From NCBI GenBank assembly GCA_964391325.1, contig CAYMJM010000002.1:1-64000 (forward strand): a DNA stretch of 64,000 bases, read 5' to 3'. The first letter of the stretch is position 1; the number at the start of each line of letters is the position of its first letter. The notes beneath the pieces were generated by a model. It was given only the letters and a program-made list of their open reading frames with translations, did not search any database and was not told where the DNA came from. The translations under genes and the position numbers were made by a program. The stretch is from CAYMJM01 sp964391325 (GTDB lineage: Bacteria > Patescibacteriota > Dojkabacteria > B142 > JAFGMG01). This document shows positions 43,901 through 51,866 of this stretch, in pieces.

Positions 43901-46024
43901 TAATGTGCCGTCATTAATTCTGGACGTGAGTTCTCTCAGCCCTCGACCGATGGCCTCTGGGATTGTTTCAAAGCCATGATCCTGTCGGAGTTGGTTAATT
44001 TGTTGCGAATCAAAACTTTCCAGTAGGTAATCTGTTGTTTCATGCAATTGGATAGATGCTTCTACATTTCTCTGCGTCGGGTCCTCCGGAAGCACAATGA
44101 TAGAGACAGAAGGCACTACTTCTCCTTTTATATGTCCTTGCAAGTTAGTTAAAGCTTCCTCTTTAAGAGTGAGTCCAAGCCCTGTTTCATTAATTTTGGA
44201 AAGTTGTTCTTCTTGCCCGACAGCTCTCATAAGCTGTTTGAATGCAGCTTCAGAGGTTTCTCCAATGAGATAGCTGTTTACTACAAAAGTGACCCCAGTG
44301 GGGGTAATTTCCAGGGATACTATGCCTTTGTGATATAAATCTCGTAGAAAAGTTTCAGACTCAAGTCTTTTGGGACTTTGGGTTTCCTGAGCTATTCGAG
44401 TGTCTGATAAGGATTCTGTGTCTTCTGGTTGTTTAACTTTGTTAAAGATGCTTATCAAATCAGATTGGACTGCATCTACAAAATCGGCTTGACTAGCTAG
44501 TTGTTCATTGTCTTGGTCTCTTTCATAACCAACAATCTGCCAAGCCAGTTCATGTTGCTTTTTTATTTTTTCCGCTGTTCTTATTAAATTGAGTACTTCC
44601 GCTTGATGATTTCGTTCCAAAGATGTGTTAATAGCCCATTCGATCTTACCTTTTCTATCTACGGCTACACTTCCTAGGTTAAATTCCTGTAAGGTAAGAT
44701 AAAGGTCTGTCTCATCGAAGTCTTCTAAATTCAGCAGTAAAATTTTAGTCATAAAATCCTCTCTTGCTGCAGCTATTCTATCCTCTACTGGCGCGTTTCG
44801 TTTCCAGTCTTCATACTGGGCAAATTCTTCGGCAAGATCGGAAAGTCTTGAGTAATCCATTTCTTTGGAAATTGTTGAAGCACTTTCCTTTCGCTTGGCA
44901 TTTAGTTCAATCCTCCCTGCAATTAAGGGATTCGAGATCTGTTCTAATAATTTAATCAAATTTTCACTGTCTTGTAGTAACTGTTGTTTGGTAGCTGTAT
45001 CTGTTGCTTCTCTAAGTGCTTGAAGTTGGGATTGAACTTCAGGCTTTTTAAGGAAACTTTTTATTGTATTAAATTTCTCAGCCTCAGAAGGAATCATTTC
45101 TGGTATGTTGTCTCCAGTTTCGATGAGAGCTTCCAGTTTATCTAGATCCAGCAAATAATTAGCTATTGTTGTCTCCTGTTGATTCCCTTGATAGTCGATG
45201 AAGTGACTTCCTTCTATGTTTTCAAACTGTTTTAATAAAAGTTCCTGTTTTTGTTTTTCTAAATCTTCGAGCTCTTCTTTTTCTGCTGTTGTAAGCGTTC
45301 GCTGATCTTTAGCTTTCAGACTTTTGATACGCTCTTCTATTTGAGTAAGTTGACGGTGATTGGCCACCCGTTCTGCTCTTTTTGTCCTCTGCTGAGTAAA
45401 GGCTTCTACCTCTACTCCTAGAGCTGGCTTTGGTTCAGGCTTTTTTTCTGTTCCTTTTTGGACTGCATTCTTCTCTTCTGGGTCTTCCAGACTATCAAGA
45501 ACTGTTTGATAAGCCTCTTTGTTTTGTTTAATTATGGCACGCAAGATTTCATTTGCTTGTTCTTTCGGTATAGATGAATCAGACCCATCAAGGCTTTGTA
45601 ATACTGCTACCAGGCTTTCCTCAGCTAACTTCCTACCTCTTAAATGATCTACAATTACTTTGATCCTTTTTTCTTTGCTTAATTCAGAAGCATTTACTAC
45701 TCGATTGATCTCTTTTATAGCTAATTCCAGCTCAGCTATCTCTTGTTCCTGAACAGGTCCTGTCTCTCTTCTTTGTTGGAGCATAGCTTCTGCAATTTGA
45801 GAAAACATCCTTTTTGGTACTCTTTTCTCACTTTTCCTGTCCTCAGAGGGTGCAGGTTCTTCTGCTTTTTTACTTGCTTTCTCAAGTTGCTGGGCGATTC
45901 TCTTTTTTCGCTCTTCACGGGCCATAGCAGCTATTGATTCGCGACGCCTTTGTTCTTGGATCTGTTTTTCTGTTTTTTGACTGGATTCAGAGTTATTAAA
46001 TTCTGGCCTTTTTTCTCCCAGCAT
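40904..46024 (-). CDS. Giant lineage-specific protein of 1706 residues
   Basis: The largest gene in the window. The N-terminal 280 residues are charged coiled coil (many KK/RR and EE runs); about 280-850 are helical. A middle part with mixed secondary structure (about 850-1450) contains Gly- and Trp-bearing segments (WYGKPGEGAQNTRWEFADEG). One hydrophobic segment near residue 1580 (NLGMLASFLAMGLTGNPLAF) is followed by a helical C-terminus. No signal peptide, nucleotide-binding loop or protease motif was seen. TATAAT at 46047-46052 may be its -10. With its small partner 9 nt downstream it forms an operon, probably led by the 304-residue gene. Confidence 0.8.
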   Translation of the reverse strand: MLGEKRPEFNNSESSQKTEKQIQEQRRRESIAAMAREERKKRIAQQLEKASKKAEEPAPSEDRKSEKRVPKRMFSQIAEAMLQQRRETGPVQEQEIAELELAIKEINRVVNASELSKEKRIKVIVDHLRGRKLAEESLVAVLQSLDGSDSSIPKEQANEILRAIIKQNKEAYQTVLDSLEDPEEKNAVQKGTEKKPEPKPALGVEVEAFTQQRTKRAERVANHRQLTQIEERIKSLKAKDQRTLTTAEKEELEDLEKQKQELLLKQFENIEGSHFIDYQGNQQETTIANYLLDLDKLEALIETGDNIPEMIPSEAEKFNTIKSFLKKPEVQSQLQALREATDTATKQQLLQDSENLIKLLEQISNPLIAGRIELNAKRKESASTISKEMDYSRLSDLAEEFAQYEDWKRNAPVEDRIAAAREDFMTKILLLNLEDFDETDLYLTLQEFNLGSVAVDRKGKIEWAINTSLERNHQAEVLNLIRTAEKIKKQHELAWQIVGYERDQDNEQLASQADFVDAVQSDLISIFNKVKQPEDTESLSDTRIAQETQSPKRLESETFLRDLYHKGIVSLEITPTGVTFVVNSYLIGETSEAAFKQLMRAVGQEEQLSKINETGLGLTLKEEALTNLQGHIKGEVVPSVSIIVLPEDPTQRNVEASIQLHETTDYLLESFDSQQINQLRQDHGFETIPEAIGRGLRELTSRINDGTLAENPQIHYFLDNLYITKDDKLSSQEQESIMRLVRIVESILRTKPPEFDENTQQLQDAVRRSQLAFDIRSKLRRLAVEHAQIENIVDKVTQELAKEYSINIPDVQRDTYFSSSPEVGDKGFHKYISYASATGGPAKKQSYIGISDSTNPLNKGLDEARGTAQFGGSPVPDWYGKPGEGAQNTRWEFADEGTGFIPASVLPGFRTLAKIPVVGTILDYAPIPVPNLRSYAVKRSLSARLARSFDPRLRKLSQIEIAHEDLGANPTKALLLISPELEHKVKKFAPGWLAAHKIGEERENLPVSMQLGIYDQLYQQGPQWLAQLGVGDGLIGSVDMQRYLGELLGTKYEFNGQVYQFAVDHKSLQNIDQFSPTELERVQEKLRKLTTRTTTGELRYKYDGPRYSPTEGIFSSAIKESLRRGASDKQTKVAKFFKSNARRSDLPSDTKNIFEWERQIGSEYRSYWQQRDGFMALQTLFDESQHFEHRDPDKPEKYSLFELTNLIHYGEEQLRKDSWLTNSTNTNLKLTINKRGKSETVTIKPGEFLRDAYGNLIPKGVKLQKSGEELVITGGHLQADMEDDTTRGLWGRLVGDYENPYLRFIRLNSQDAMDKAIDTFGTDADDGYDPQNVILRTDGINWAIHQTNLGIMNENLSKGLPPDRRYEMEGMDSTSSGERVFVIKFADQFTDNGGGTHDTFTRTGDPTPEDIATPEFIEYLKNISEYMKDKTKNGNYVNAYLERELEGGGPITRRDISAIMEQVLRITGEGGGKNLSAEDSYFDAILNLKTYDASWYNPYRQEQNRIDPMDKEQAEYIMRTLDEGFNLTKKRFESGQDFLYQWQKAVVKIHQYERIAYTAMAHYRGLEKFVERATNLGMLASFLAMGLTGNPLAFSALLLSFGARYEFKPWATKQSKTWLAKRIKALQRIQEVESLDNIFAKAIEKGVPTDYELGRMFSKCEEIIFWMEDLAKTKPPDDWFPKDDRVLSTWESLVNLTTEKIKSFTR

Positions 46025-46082
46025 AAATTTTAGTTAAAATCATATTATTATACGCAATTTTTGTGGAGTCTACTAGCAGTTG

Positions 46083-46997
46083 TTAGGACTTTGATCCCCT
46101 TATCCTTGCTTCTGTTGAAATCTTGTCAAACTGTTCATTGAAAACTTTGATTGCAGATAATCCATGCTCAATCTCCTCTTGAGTTAAGGGTGCCTTGCCC
46201 TCTGCGAGATTTTCTAAGTCATGTGCGGTTGTTGTCCCTTCTCTATAAGCAGCTAGTATTTGCGCGAGTCTCTGTTCCTCTGCGTTCAGTGTTTCTTTTA
46301 TCCCGTCTATCATTTCTCTACGTTGGTTTCTGTCAAATCGTTTAGGATCATTTAACATAAAAAAAATATCTCTTGCCAAAAAAGCGGCACTGCCTGCAAG
46401 AAAAAGTGGTTGGCCCCCCGAAAGATAAGCTGTCCCTGCAATTAGAGAGAATCTAGCTAGGATTTTCATTGAGTTTGCGAGCTTATCTATAATGTCTTCA
46501 TTGGGAGTTAGTTTTAATTCCCTGCTTTGCAAAGTTTCTTTGTATTTTTTCCTGAAGGCTTCTATTTCGGCTTCATACTGTTGTGATAATCTCGCTATCT
46601 GATCTGGATCTAGGTTAGAGGCTTGTATCTGCTTTATAATCTCCTGTTTCAAATCTCTGAGTTTGAGTGGCTGATTGTTTACTTGTACTTCGGAATTCTC
46701 AGGCATATTATCTAGCTCTCCCATAATTTCGTTTCGAACTCTTGCAGAGATTCCTGTTGGTACATTTTCTGTTGTCCTTATAGGTGTGTTCTGCGCATAG
46801 AAAGGTCCTTTATCCTGTCTTTGTTGTTCTCCGCTATTTGCTAGTCCTTGGAGAGCTTGACTTGGAGGTTCCCTTCCTAGAGTATCTAAATAAGTTGGGT
46901 CAGCGGGCGTTCCTTTATATCGAGATTGAGGTGACGGGATTATCCTGTCAGGTTCCCCTTCTTTTTCAATTTCTGCTGTTCTGCCTTCTTGTATCAT
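46083..46997 (-). CDS. Block protein with one membrane hairpin
   Basis: A 304-residue protein. The N-terminus is disordered (1-80); the middle is coiled coil (80-170). Hydrophobic segments at about 175-210 (FSLIAGTAYLSGGQPLFLAG, then AAFLARDIFFML) are followed by a charged helical tail. The layout echoes the 915- and 1706-residue proteins. It lies 58 nt before the 1706-residue gene. Confidence 0.72.
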   Translation of the reverse strand: MIQEGRTAEIEKEGEPDRIIPSPQSRYKGTPADPTYLDTLGREPPSQALQGLANSGEQQRQDKGPFYAQNTPIRTTENVPTGISARVRNEIMGELDNMPENSEVQVNNQPLKLRDLKQEIIKQIQASNLDPDQIARLSQQYEAEIEAFRKKYKETLQSRELKLTPNEDIIDKLANSMKILARFSLIAGTAYLSGGQPLFLAGSAAFLARDIFFMLNDPKRFDRNQRREMIDGIKETLNAEEQRLAQILAAYREGTTTAHDLENLAEGKAPLTQEEIEHGLSAIKVFNEQFDKISTEARIRGSKS

Positions 46998-47034
46998 GCT
47001 TTAACTAATTAGTGTAAATTTAGGGATTAACGAG

Positions 47035-47071
47035 AAGTGTTTACCTTGAGCTTGCCGAAAGGTAGACACTT
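47035..47071. repeat. Strong intergenic hairpin
   Basis: Arms AAGTGTTTACCTT and AAGGTAGACACTT (13 bp with one G-T pair) enclose GAGCTTGCCGA. A CGAG/TCGAGC context flanks it, as in the two dispersed elements at 38446 and 60182. No T-run follows, so it is not a simple terminator. The inner GAGCTTGCCGAA resembles a palindrome core seen between genes in many bacteria. Confidence 0.5.
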
Positions 47072-47194
47072 CGAGCTCACTTATTCGTAATTCTAATTAA
47101 GTTATTCTAGAATAATTTAAAAATATTATCTAGTATATTTTAATTTGTGAAGATCTCTCTAAAAAGTTAAAATTTGTTGAGTTAACGATAGCTT

Positions 47195-47767
47195 ATGAAG
47201 ATATACACAAAGACCGGTGACACCGGAACAACTTCTCTGTTTGGAGGTAAGAGGGTAAGTAAATCTTCCACTCGGTTTGAAGCCATTGGCTCTCTAGATG
47301 AACTGAATTCTTACCTTGGATTGGTTGCTGCGCTTTTGTCTGGTGATACAGACTTAAACAGTTCTTCTGATAATTTGGTTGAGAAAATATATAAAATTCA
47401 GTCAACTTTACTACAAATCGGTGCGGACTTGGCTACTCCTTATACTGCGAACAGCTCTGTCCAGAAGAAAATAGTTCGGCTTTCAGCAGACAAAGTCACT
47501 AAATTGGAGCATGAAATTGATGTATATGATGCTCAGCTAACAAAGCTTACTTCTTTTATCCTTCCTGGTGGACATCCTGTTGCAGCGCATATACAAGTAG
47601 CCAGATCACTGTGCAGACGTGCTGAAAGGAATGTTATAAAGCTTGGAAAAGGTGTAGAAGTAAATCCAGAAATCTACAAATACTTAAACAGGTTGAGTGA
47701 TTGGTTCTTTGTTGCTGCCAGGTTAGTAAATACTCTGACAAAATCCCAAGAACAAATCTGGGAATAG
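47195..47767 (+). CDS. pduO: ATP:cob(I)alamin adenosyltransferase, PduO type
   Basis: Transfers the adenosyl group of ATP to cob(I)alamin, making coenzyme B12. The 190 residues include the ATP-binding start (YTKTGDTGTTSLFGGKRVSK), the FEAIGSLDELNSYLGLV helix, RSLCRRAERNV and NRLSDWFFVAARLVN, all family signatures. No other B12 gene is next to it, but a cobalamin riboswitch lies 12 kb away. This implies salvage of imported corrinoid for an adenosylcobalamin enzyme not in this window. Confidence 0.95.
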   Translation: MKIYTKTGDTGTTSLFGGKRVSKSSTRFEAIGSLDELNSYLGLVAALLSGDTDLNSSSDNLVEKIYKIQSTLLQIGADLATPYTANSSVQKKIVRLSADKVTKLEHEIDVYDAQLTKLTSFILPGGHPVAAHIQVARSLCRRAERNVIKLGKGVEVNPEIYKYLNRLSDWFFVAARLVNTLTKSQEQIWE

Positions 47768-47853
47768 TTTGCGCCACATTTTTTCCTATTGTAGGTTTTA
47801 TATTTAGATCCCTTATGGTTGAGTAGAAGCTGAAGACATAGTAAACTGACTGC

Positions 47854-48423
47854 ATGGAAAGTTATACAGCAGAACAAGAAAGAGAGCTAATAGAACTTGC
47901 GAAAGTGGACGCTCAGGCTTTCGGACAGCTGTATGAGTATTATTTTGGTAAGTTGTATGGCTATGTGGTGTATTTGGTTGGGAATAATACGGATGCCGAA
48001 GATATTGTCAGCGAAACCTTTGAGAAGGCAATGAGAAATATTCGGAATTTTGAGTGGCGAGGGTATACTTTTGGAGCTTGGTTATACAAAATAGCACGTA
48101 ATCTTGTGTATGACAAAGCTAAGATTAAGAGAACAATCTCTCTTGAGGATATAGAGAATATACTTGAGTCGCCAAACTTAAGTGTGGAGGATCAGGTAGA
48201 GATAAAATTGGAAACAGAAAATTTATTAAGACTGATCGCACAGTTGAGTGATGACCAAAGGGAGATACTTGTACTTAGATATATACAAGGGTATTCAATT
48301 AAAGAGACATGTGCAATTACCGGTAAGACAGTAGATTCTGTAAAGTCTTTGGTAAAAAGAGCTTTAGCTATATTAAGAGAACAAACTTTAGATGAACAGC
48401 AACCTGGAACAACAACTAAATAA
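47854..48423 (+). CDS. ECF-type RNA polymerase sigma factor
   Basis: 189 residues. Sigma region 2 (about 20-90) shows the DAEDIVSETFEKAMRNI box and FGAWLYKIARN; region 4 (about 125-180) has LSDDQREILVLRYIQGYSIK and a helix-turn-helix (ETCAITGKTVDSVKSLVKRA). It overlaps the next gene by 32 nt, a sign of coupled synthesis of sigma and anti-sigma. The pair probably answers an envelope signal. No target promoter was identified. Confidence 0.95.
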   Translation: MESYTAEQERELIELAKVDAQAFGQLYEYYFGKLYGYVVYLVGNNTDAEDIVSETFEKAMRNIRNFEWRGYTFGAWLYKIARNLVYDKAKIKRTISLEDIENILESPNLSVEDQVEIKLETENLLRLIAQLSDDQREILVLRYIQGYSIKETCAITGKTVDSVKSLVKRALAILREQTLDEQQPGTTTK

Positions 48424-50299
48424 CTTATCTAACCCAACCCCTCGAAATCCTAACTTCAAGATCGACCTGAAGACACACCTTATAAACGAGTACTCATCCA
48501 AGCTAGAGTATAAAAGATTGCAGAGATACTTAGCGTCTAATGAACAGAGAAGCACAAAAGGATTCTGGAAAAATTTTGGGAAATTAGGTTTGGCCGGGAC
48601 ACTAAGTCTTATCTTGCTTCTTTTCTTTGGCTCTAGTGTGATGGCTTATTACACAATACCAACTGTCAAAGAGACGATAAATACTGCTATTGGAGTTCAC
48701 TCCACGGGATATATAGATATCAAAACCTCACCAGAAGAAGTAAAAGTATATGTTAATGGTGAATACTTCGGAGAGACCCCAGCTAGGCTTGAGTTTCAAG
48801 AAGGAAATTACTCTATCAGAGTGGAAAAAGAAGGTTATAAAACGGTGTCTAATAAGGTAAAAGTTTTGGGAAATCAGACGACAGAATTATACATAACTAT
48901 GGAAAGTCTTATTCCTGAGGATCCTTATAAAGGGTGGCTGACTTATAATAATGAGCTATATAGTTTTGGTTTTAGGTATGATCCGGACTGGGAAATTTCA
49001 GAGCAAGAGGCTGATGCGATTAAAGTTAACCTTACAAGTGAGAGGTTTTCAGTGAGTATTCAGTATCTGGAAGAGGGTGCAGAGCCTTTACCTATAGAAA
49101 TCGAAGGGGATAGACAAAGCTCAGAGTATCAGATAGTAGAGTGTGGAAAAAAACTATATACGCAACTTCAATATGATACTGCACAAGATTCATCTATAGA
49201 TCAGGAACTAATTGATAGTTTGGAAAAATTTGTTAGCTCATTATGGCTTAGCTGTCCAGTAGAAGAGTACCTGCCACCGGAAACTCAGGTAGAAAATAGG
49301 TTTATGTGGCAAATTGAAGACATAGTTTATACCGTGAACTACACAGATTTTGACTTACAAGAGTTTACAGTTTCGAATAATATGCAGCTTAAATCCATAT
49401 CGCCTGATGGTAGATGGGTTCTATATTATGGTGATGGCGGTGTATGGTTAGCTGATACCATAGGGGAGAATAAAAGACTCTTAGTCAGCTCAAGTAAAAG
49501 TAGTAATGGAGTTTATACTAATCTCAGTTTAGAGGGCTCTGGCTGGGCTCCTGATTCGATGTCTTTTATCTACTCCAAAGATATCTTCGATATTTCAAAC
49601 TGTGAGGGGCACTGTGAAGGATCTGAAGAAATGTTGAGTGAATCCCCTACTGGTGAAAAAGCCGGTTTGTATATGTTTGATTTGAAAACTGGTGAGTCAA
49701 CCTATTTAGTAGATTCAACTCAGGAATTCATCACAAATTGGTCTTATAGAGCTGATTACGTGTATGTATACTTAAATTTGGAAAACAAAATTGTATTAAG
49801 AGAATATAGAGTTACTGATTTATCAAGTTATGTAGATTATGAGCTTCCCAATGCGGAAGGTTTCTCTACTTTTCAGTATGATGTTTACGACAGAACTCAG
49901 GTCGTAGTTAGATATGGGACTATCCAAAATTCCAGGATAGTATTAGCAGAATTGATAGACGGACAAATAAGAGTCAAGAAGGTTTTGATAGATAATTTAG
50001 CCTGGAGTGAAAATCAATTTCCTCGTATAACTGGGGACGGCAATTATATACTATTTGAGTCCGATAAGTACTATAATTTACAGACGAGTCAGTTGATTAC
50101 TTATCCAACTGATTATAAGTTTAATAGAGTTTATGCGATTGGAGATGGAGAGGTAGTTGCGGTTCACTCCCAAGGTCAGAATAACAATGGAGTTGATGTA
50201 ACCATAGCAGTGATTTCTCTAGATTCTAATTCCGTCAAAAAAGTATTATTAGAGAAAGCTACAGTCAGAAATCTTACCTTACCTTTCCAACTACTATAA
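48392..50299 (+). CDS. Predicted anti-sigma factor with PEGA and beta-propeller-like ectodomain
   Basis: A 635-residue protein encoded in overlap with the sigma gene. The cytoplasmic N-terminus (1-63) is the likely sigma-binding part, though it is not a recognised zinc anti-sigma domain. One transmembrane helix lies at about 66-86. A PEGA domain follows (about 105-172: GYIDIKTSPEEVKVYVNGEY, FGETPARLEF). The remainder, from about 330, has TolB/WD40-like repeats (SPDGRWVLYYGDGGVWLAD, GDGNYILFESDKYYNL). The ectodomain could sense cell-wall state. Inference from gene pairing and topology. Confidence 0.78.
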   Translation: MNSNLEQQLNNLSNPTPRNPNFKIDLKTHLINEYSSKLEYKRLQRYLASNEQRSTKGFWKNFGKLGLAGTLSLILLLFFGSSVMAYYTIPTVKETINTAIGVHSTGYIDIKTSPEEVKVYVNGEYFGETPARLEFQEGNYSIRVEKEGYKTVSNKVKVLGNQTTELYITMESLIPEDPYKGWLTYNNELYSFGFRYDPDWEISEQEADAIKVNLTSERFSVSIQYLEEGAEPLPIEIEGDRQSSEYQIVECGKKLYTQLQYDTAQDSSIDQELIDSLEKFVSSLWLSCPVEEYLPPETQVENRFMWQIEDIVYTVNYTDFDLQEFTVSNNMQLKSISPDGRWVLYYGDGGVWLADTIGENKRLLVSSSKSSNGVYTNLSLEGSGWAPDSMSFIYSKDIFDISNCEGHCEGSEEMLSESPTGEKAGLYMFDLKTGESTYLVDSTQEFITNWSYRADYVYVYLNLENKIVLREYRVTDLSSYVDYELPNAEGFSTFQYDVYDRTQVVVRYGTIQNSRIVLAELIDGQIRVKKVLIDNLAWSENQFPRITGDGNYILFESDKYYNLQTSQLITYPTDYKFNRVYAIGDGEVVAVHSQGQNNNGVDVTIAVISLDSNSVKKVLLEKATVRNLTLPFQLL

Positions 50300-50300
50300 A

Positions 50301-50981
50301 TTATTTATACGTATCCAGATAAGCCTTTTCGATTACTATATCCTGAAGTGGTTTATCGGAATAATCCGTTTGGGCTATAGCTATAGCATTCACTACATTT
50401 TGTCCAGCAATGACCTGCCCAAAAATTGTGTAATCTCCGTCAAGTCCTAAAGCTCCAGTGTCATTGTGCACTATATAGAACTGGCTTCCAGAGGAAGCCT
50501 TAGTGGGATTAACTGTGTCTGCTTGTCTAGCTGTAGCAACTGCCCCTGCTATATGAGATAAGTCCGGAGAAATTTCAGCTTCTACTGTATATCCTGGACC
50601 TCCTGTTCCATCACCTGTCGGATCCCCACCTTGTATCATGAAGCCCTCTATGATCCTATGGAAAATAAGATTATTATAAAAACCTGATTCCACAAGTTTT
50701 TTAAAATTTGCAACTGTTTTGGGTGCCCTGTCTCCGAATAATTTAATAGTAATATTTCCGTAACTGGTTTCAAGAATGACTGTTTCCTCTCCTTCAGCTG
50801 GACAGGCTTTCTGCCCAGTTTGTTCTGCACATATTGTGTCGGCGGTTAGTTTTTGGATTTGTGTTGACATGTTTGCTCTGTTTGATGAATTAGAGTTATC
50901 TATAATTTCCCCTTCTTTCGTGCACCCAGTCAGAATTAATGAAAATAAAGCAAGTATTATTAAATAGCCTAATTTCTTCAT
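50301..50981 (-). CDS. Lipoprotein cyclophilin (peptidyl-prolyl isomerase)
   Basis: 226 residues. The lipoprotein signal ends LILTGC (Cys20), so the enzyme is exposed outside the membrane and may help fold secreted proteins. The cyclophilin domain (from about 65) is clear: APKTVANFKKLVESGFYNNL, IFHRIIEGFMIQGGDPTGDG, SSGSQFYIV and YTIFGQVIAGQNVV. It lies 3 nt after the oxidoreductase beta gene and is probably in that transcript. Confidence 0.95.
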   Translation of the reverse strand: MKKLGYLIILALFSLILTGCTKEGEIIDNSNSSNRANMSTQIQKLTADTICAEQTGQKACPAEGEETVILETSYGNITIKLFGDRAPKTVANFKKLVESGFYNNLIFHRIIEGFMIQGGDPTGDGTGGPGYTVEAEISPDLSHIAGAVATARQADTVNPTKASSGSQFYIVHNDTGALGLDGDYTIFGQVIAGQNVVNAIAIAQTDYSDKPLQDIVIEKAYLDTYK

Positions 50982-50984
50982 GGA

Positions 50985-51866
50985 TTATTTAAATTGAGAT
51001 AATAGCTCAGTTATGTCTGTTCTCTGCACTTTAGAAGTTAACGGTGTAGTATCCTTTTTAAGGTGATCAATTCTTTGGTGATAGGGGACACTTCCCTTAT
51101 CTTGATAAAGTATTCCTATGGGTATACGCTCTTGTGAGTAATCTGACAATTTATAAGCCATGTCAATATTTGTTGGATCATAGTTTGGATCTTCTTCTAC
51201 TTTGTATACTCTTTCCTTATACCAGCTTTGATCTAAGAATTTATTATATGTAGGACAGTGCTGCAATATTTCACAATAACTAAATCCATCATGCTGAATA
51301 GCTGCTTTCAATATTGTTACGATATGACTTAAGTCGCCGGTATATCCTTTTGCTACAAATCCTGCCCGTAAGTTTAATGCTAATTGAGTAGGATTAAGCC
51401 TGTCTTCAATTACACCATAAGGGCTGGAGTTCATTTTCTGCCCCTTTGGTGTAGTAGGTGTTGGCTGTCCAGTTGTTAATCCGAAATCACAGTTGTTATG
51501 GACAATTAAGTTAATATTATAGTTACTTCTGATTGCATGTACCAAGTGATTTATTCCTTCATCCAAGAGTCCTCCGTCTCCTGCCACTGCTATAACCGGA
51601 AGGTTCTGATTCGCGAGTTGTATACCTGCTGCGATTGGGATAACACGACCATGTAAGCCTTTAAAGGCATAGGCATTAATCTTATCTGCCATGTTCCCGT
51701 TGCAACCTATATCAAAACATAAAACCGCTTGTGTTGGTGCGTAGTTTAGTTCGACTAGAGCCATCTTTATAGCTGCCCAGATGGCAAAGTCTCCACAACT
51801 GGGACACCATGTGGGGTTAATCGGGCTTGCAAAATCTTTGATTGTTACATTGACATCATTATCCAT
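50985..51866 (-). CDS. 2-oxoacid:ferredoxin oxidoreductase, beta subunit
   Basis: TPP-binding subunit of a 2-oxoacid:ferredoxin oxidoreductase, which decarboxylates a 2-oxoacid to acyl-CoA and reduces ferredoxin. 293 residues. Motifs: PTWCPSCGDFAIWAAI, CFDIGCNGNMADKINAYAFK, the TPP motif GDGGLLDEGINH...NNCDFGLTTGQPTPTT, and a probable iron-sulfur-ligating Cys set. Its start overlaps the alpha stop (TAATG). The substrate (pyruvate versus 2-oxoglutarate or branched acids) cannot be told; the KorB/VorB-type two-gene layout fits several. Confidence 0.93.
   Translation of the reverse strand: MDNDVNVTIKDFASPINPTWCPSCGDFAIWAAIKMALVELNYAPTQAVLCFDIGCNGNMADKINAYAFKGLHGRVIPIAAGIQLANQNLPVIAVAGDGGLLDEGINHLVHAIRSNYNINLIVHNNCDFGLTTGQPTPTTPKGQKMNSSPYGVIEDRLNPTQLALNLRAGFVAKGYTGDLSHIVTILKAAIQHDGFSYCEILQHCPTYNKFLDQSWYKERVYKVEEDPNYDPTNIDMAYKLSDYSQERIPIGILYQDKGSVPYHQRIDHLKKDTTPLTSKVQRTDITELLSQFK

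Noticed and set aside
27617..46997. Classical type IV secretion system or integrated conjugative element
   Set aside because: Only a VirB6/TrbL-like protein is seen; no VirB4, VirD4, relaxase, pilin or integrase motif was found.
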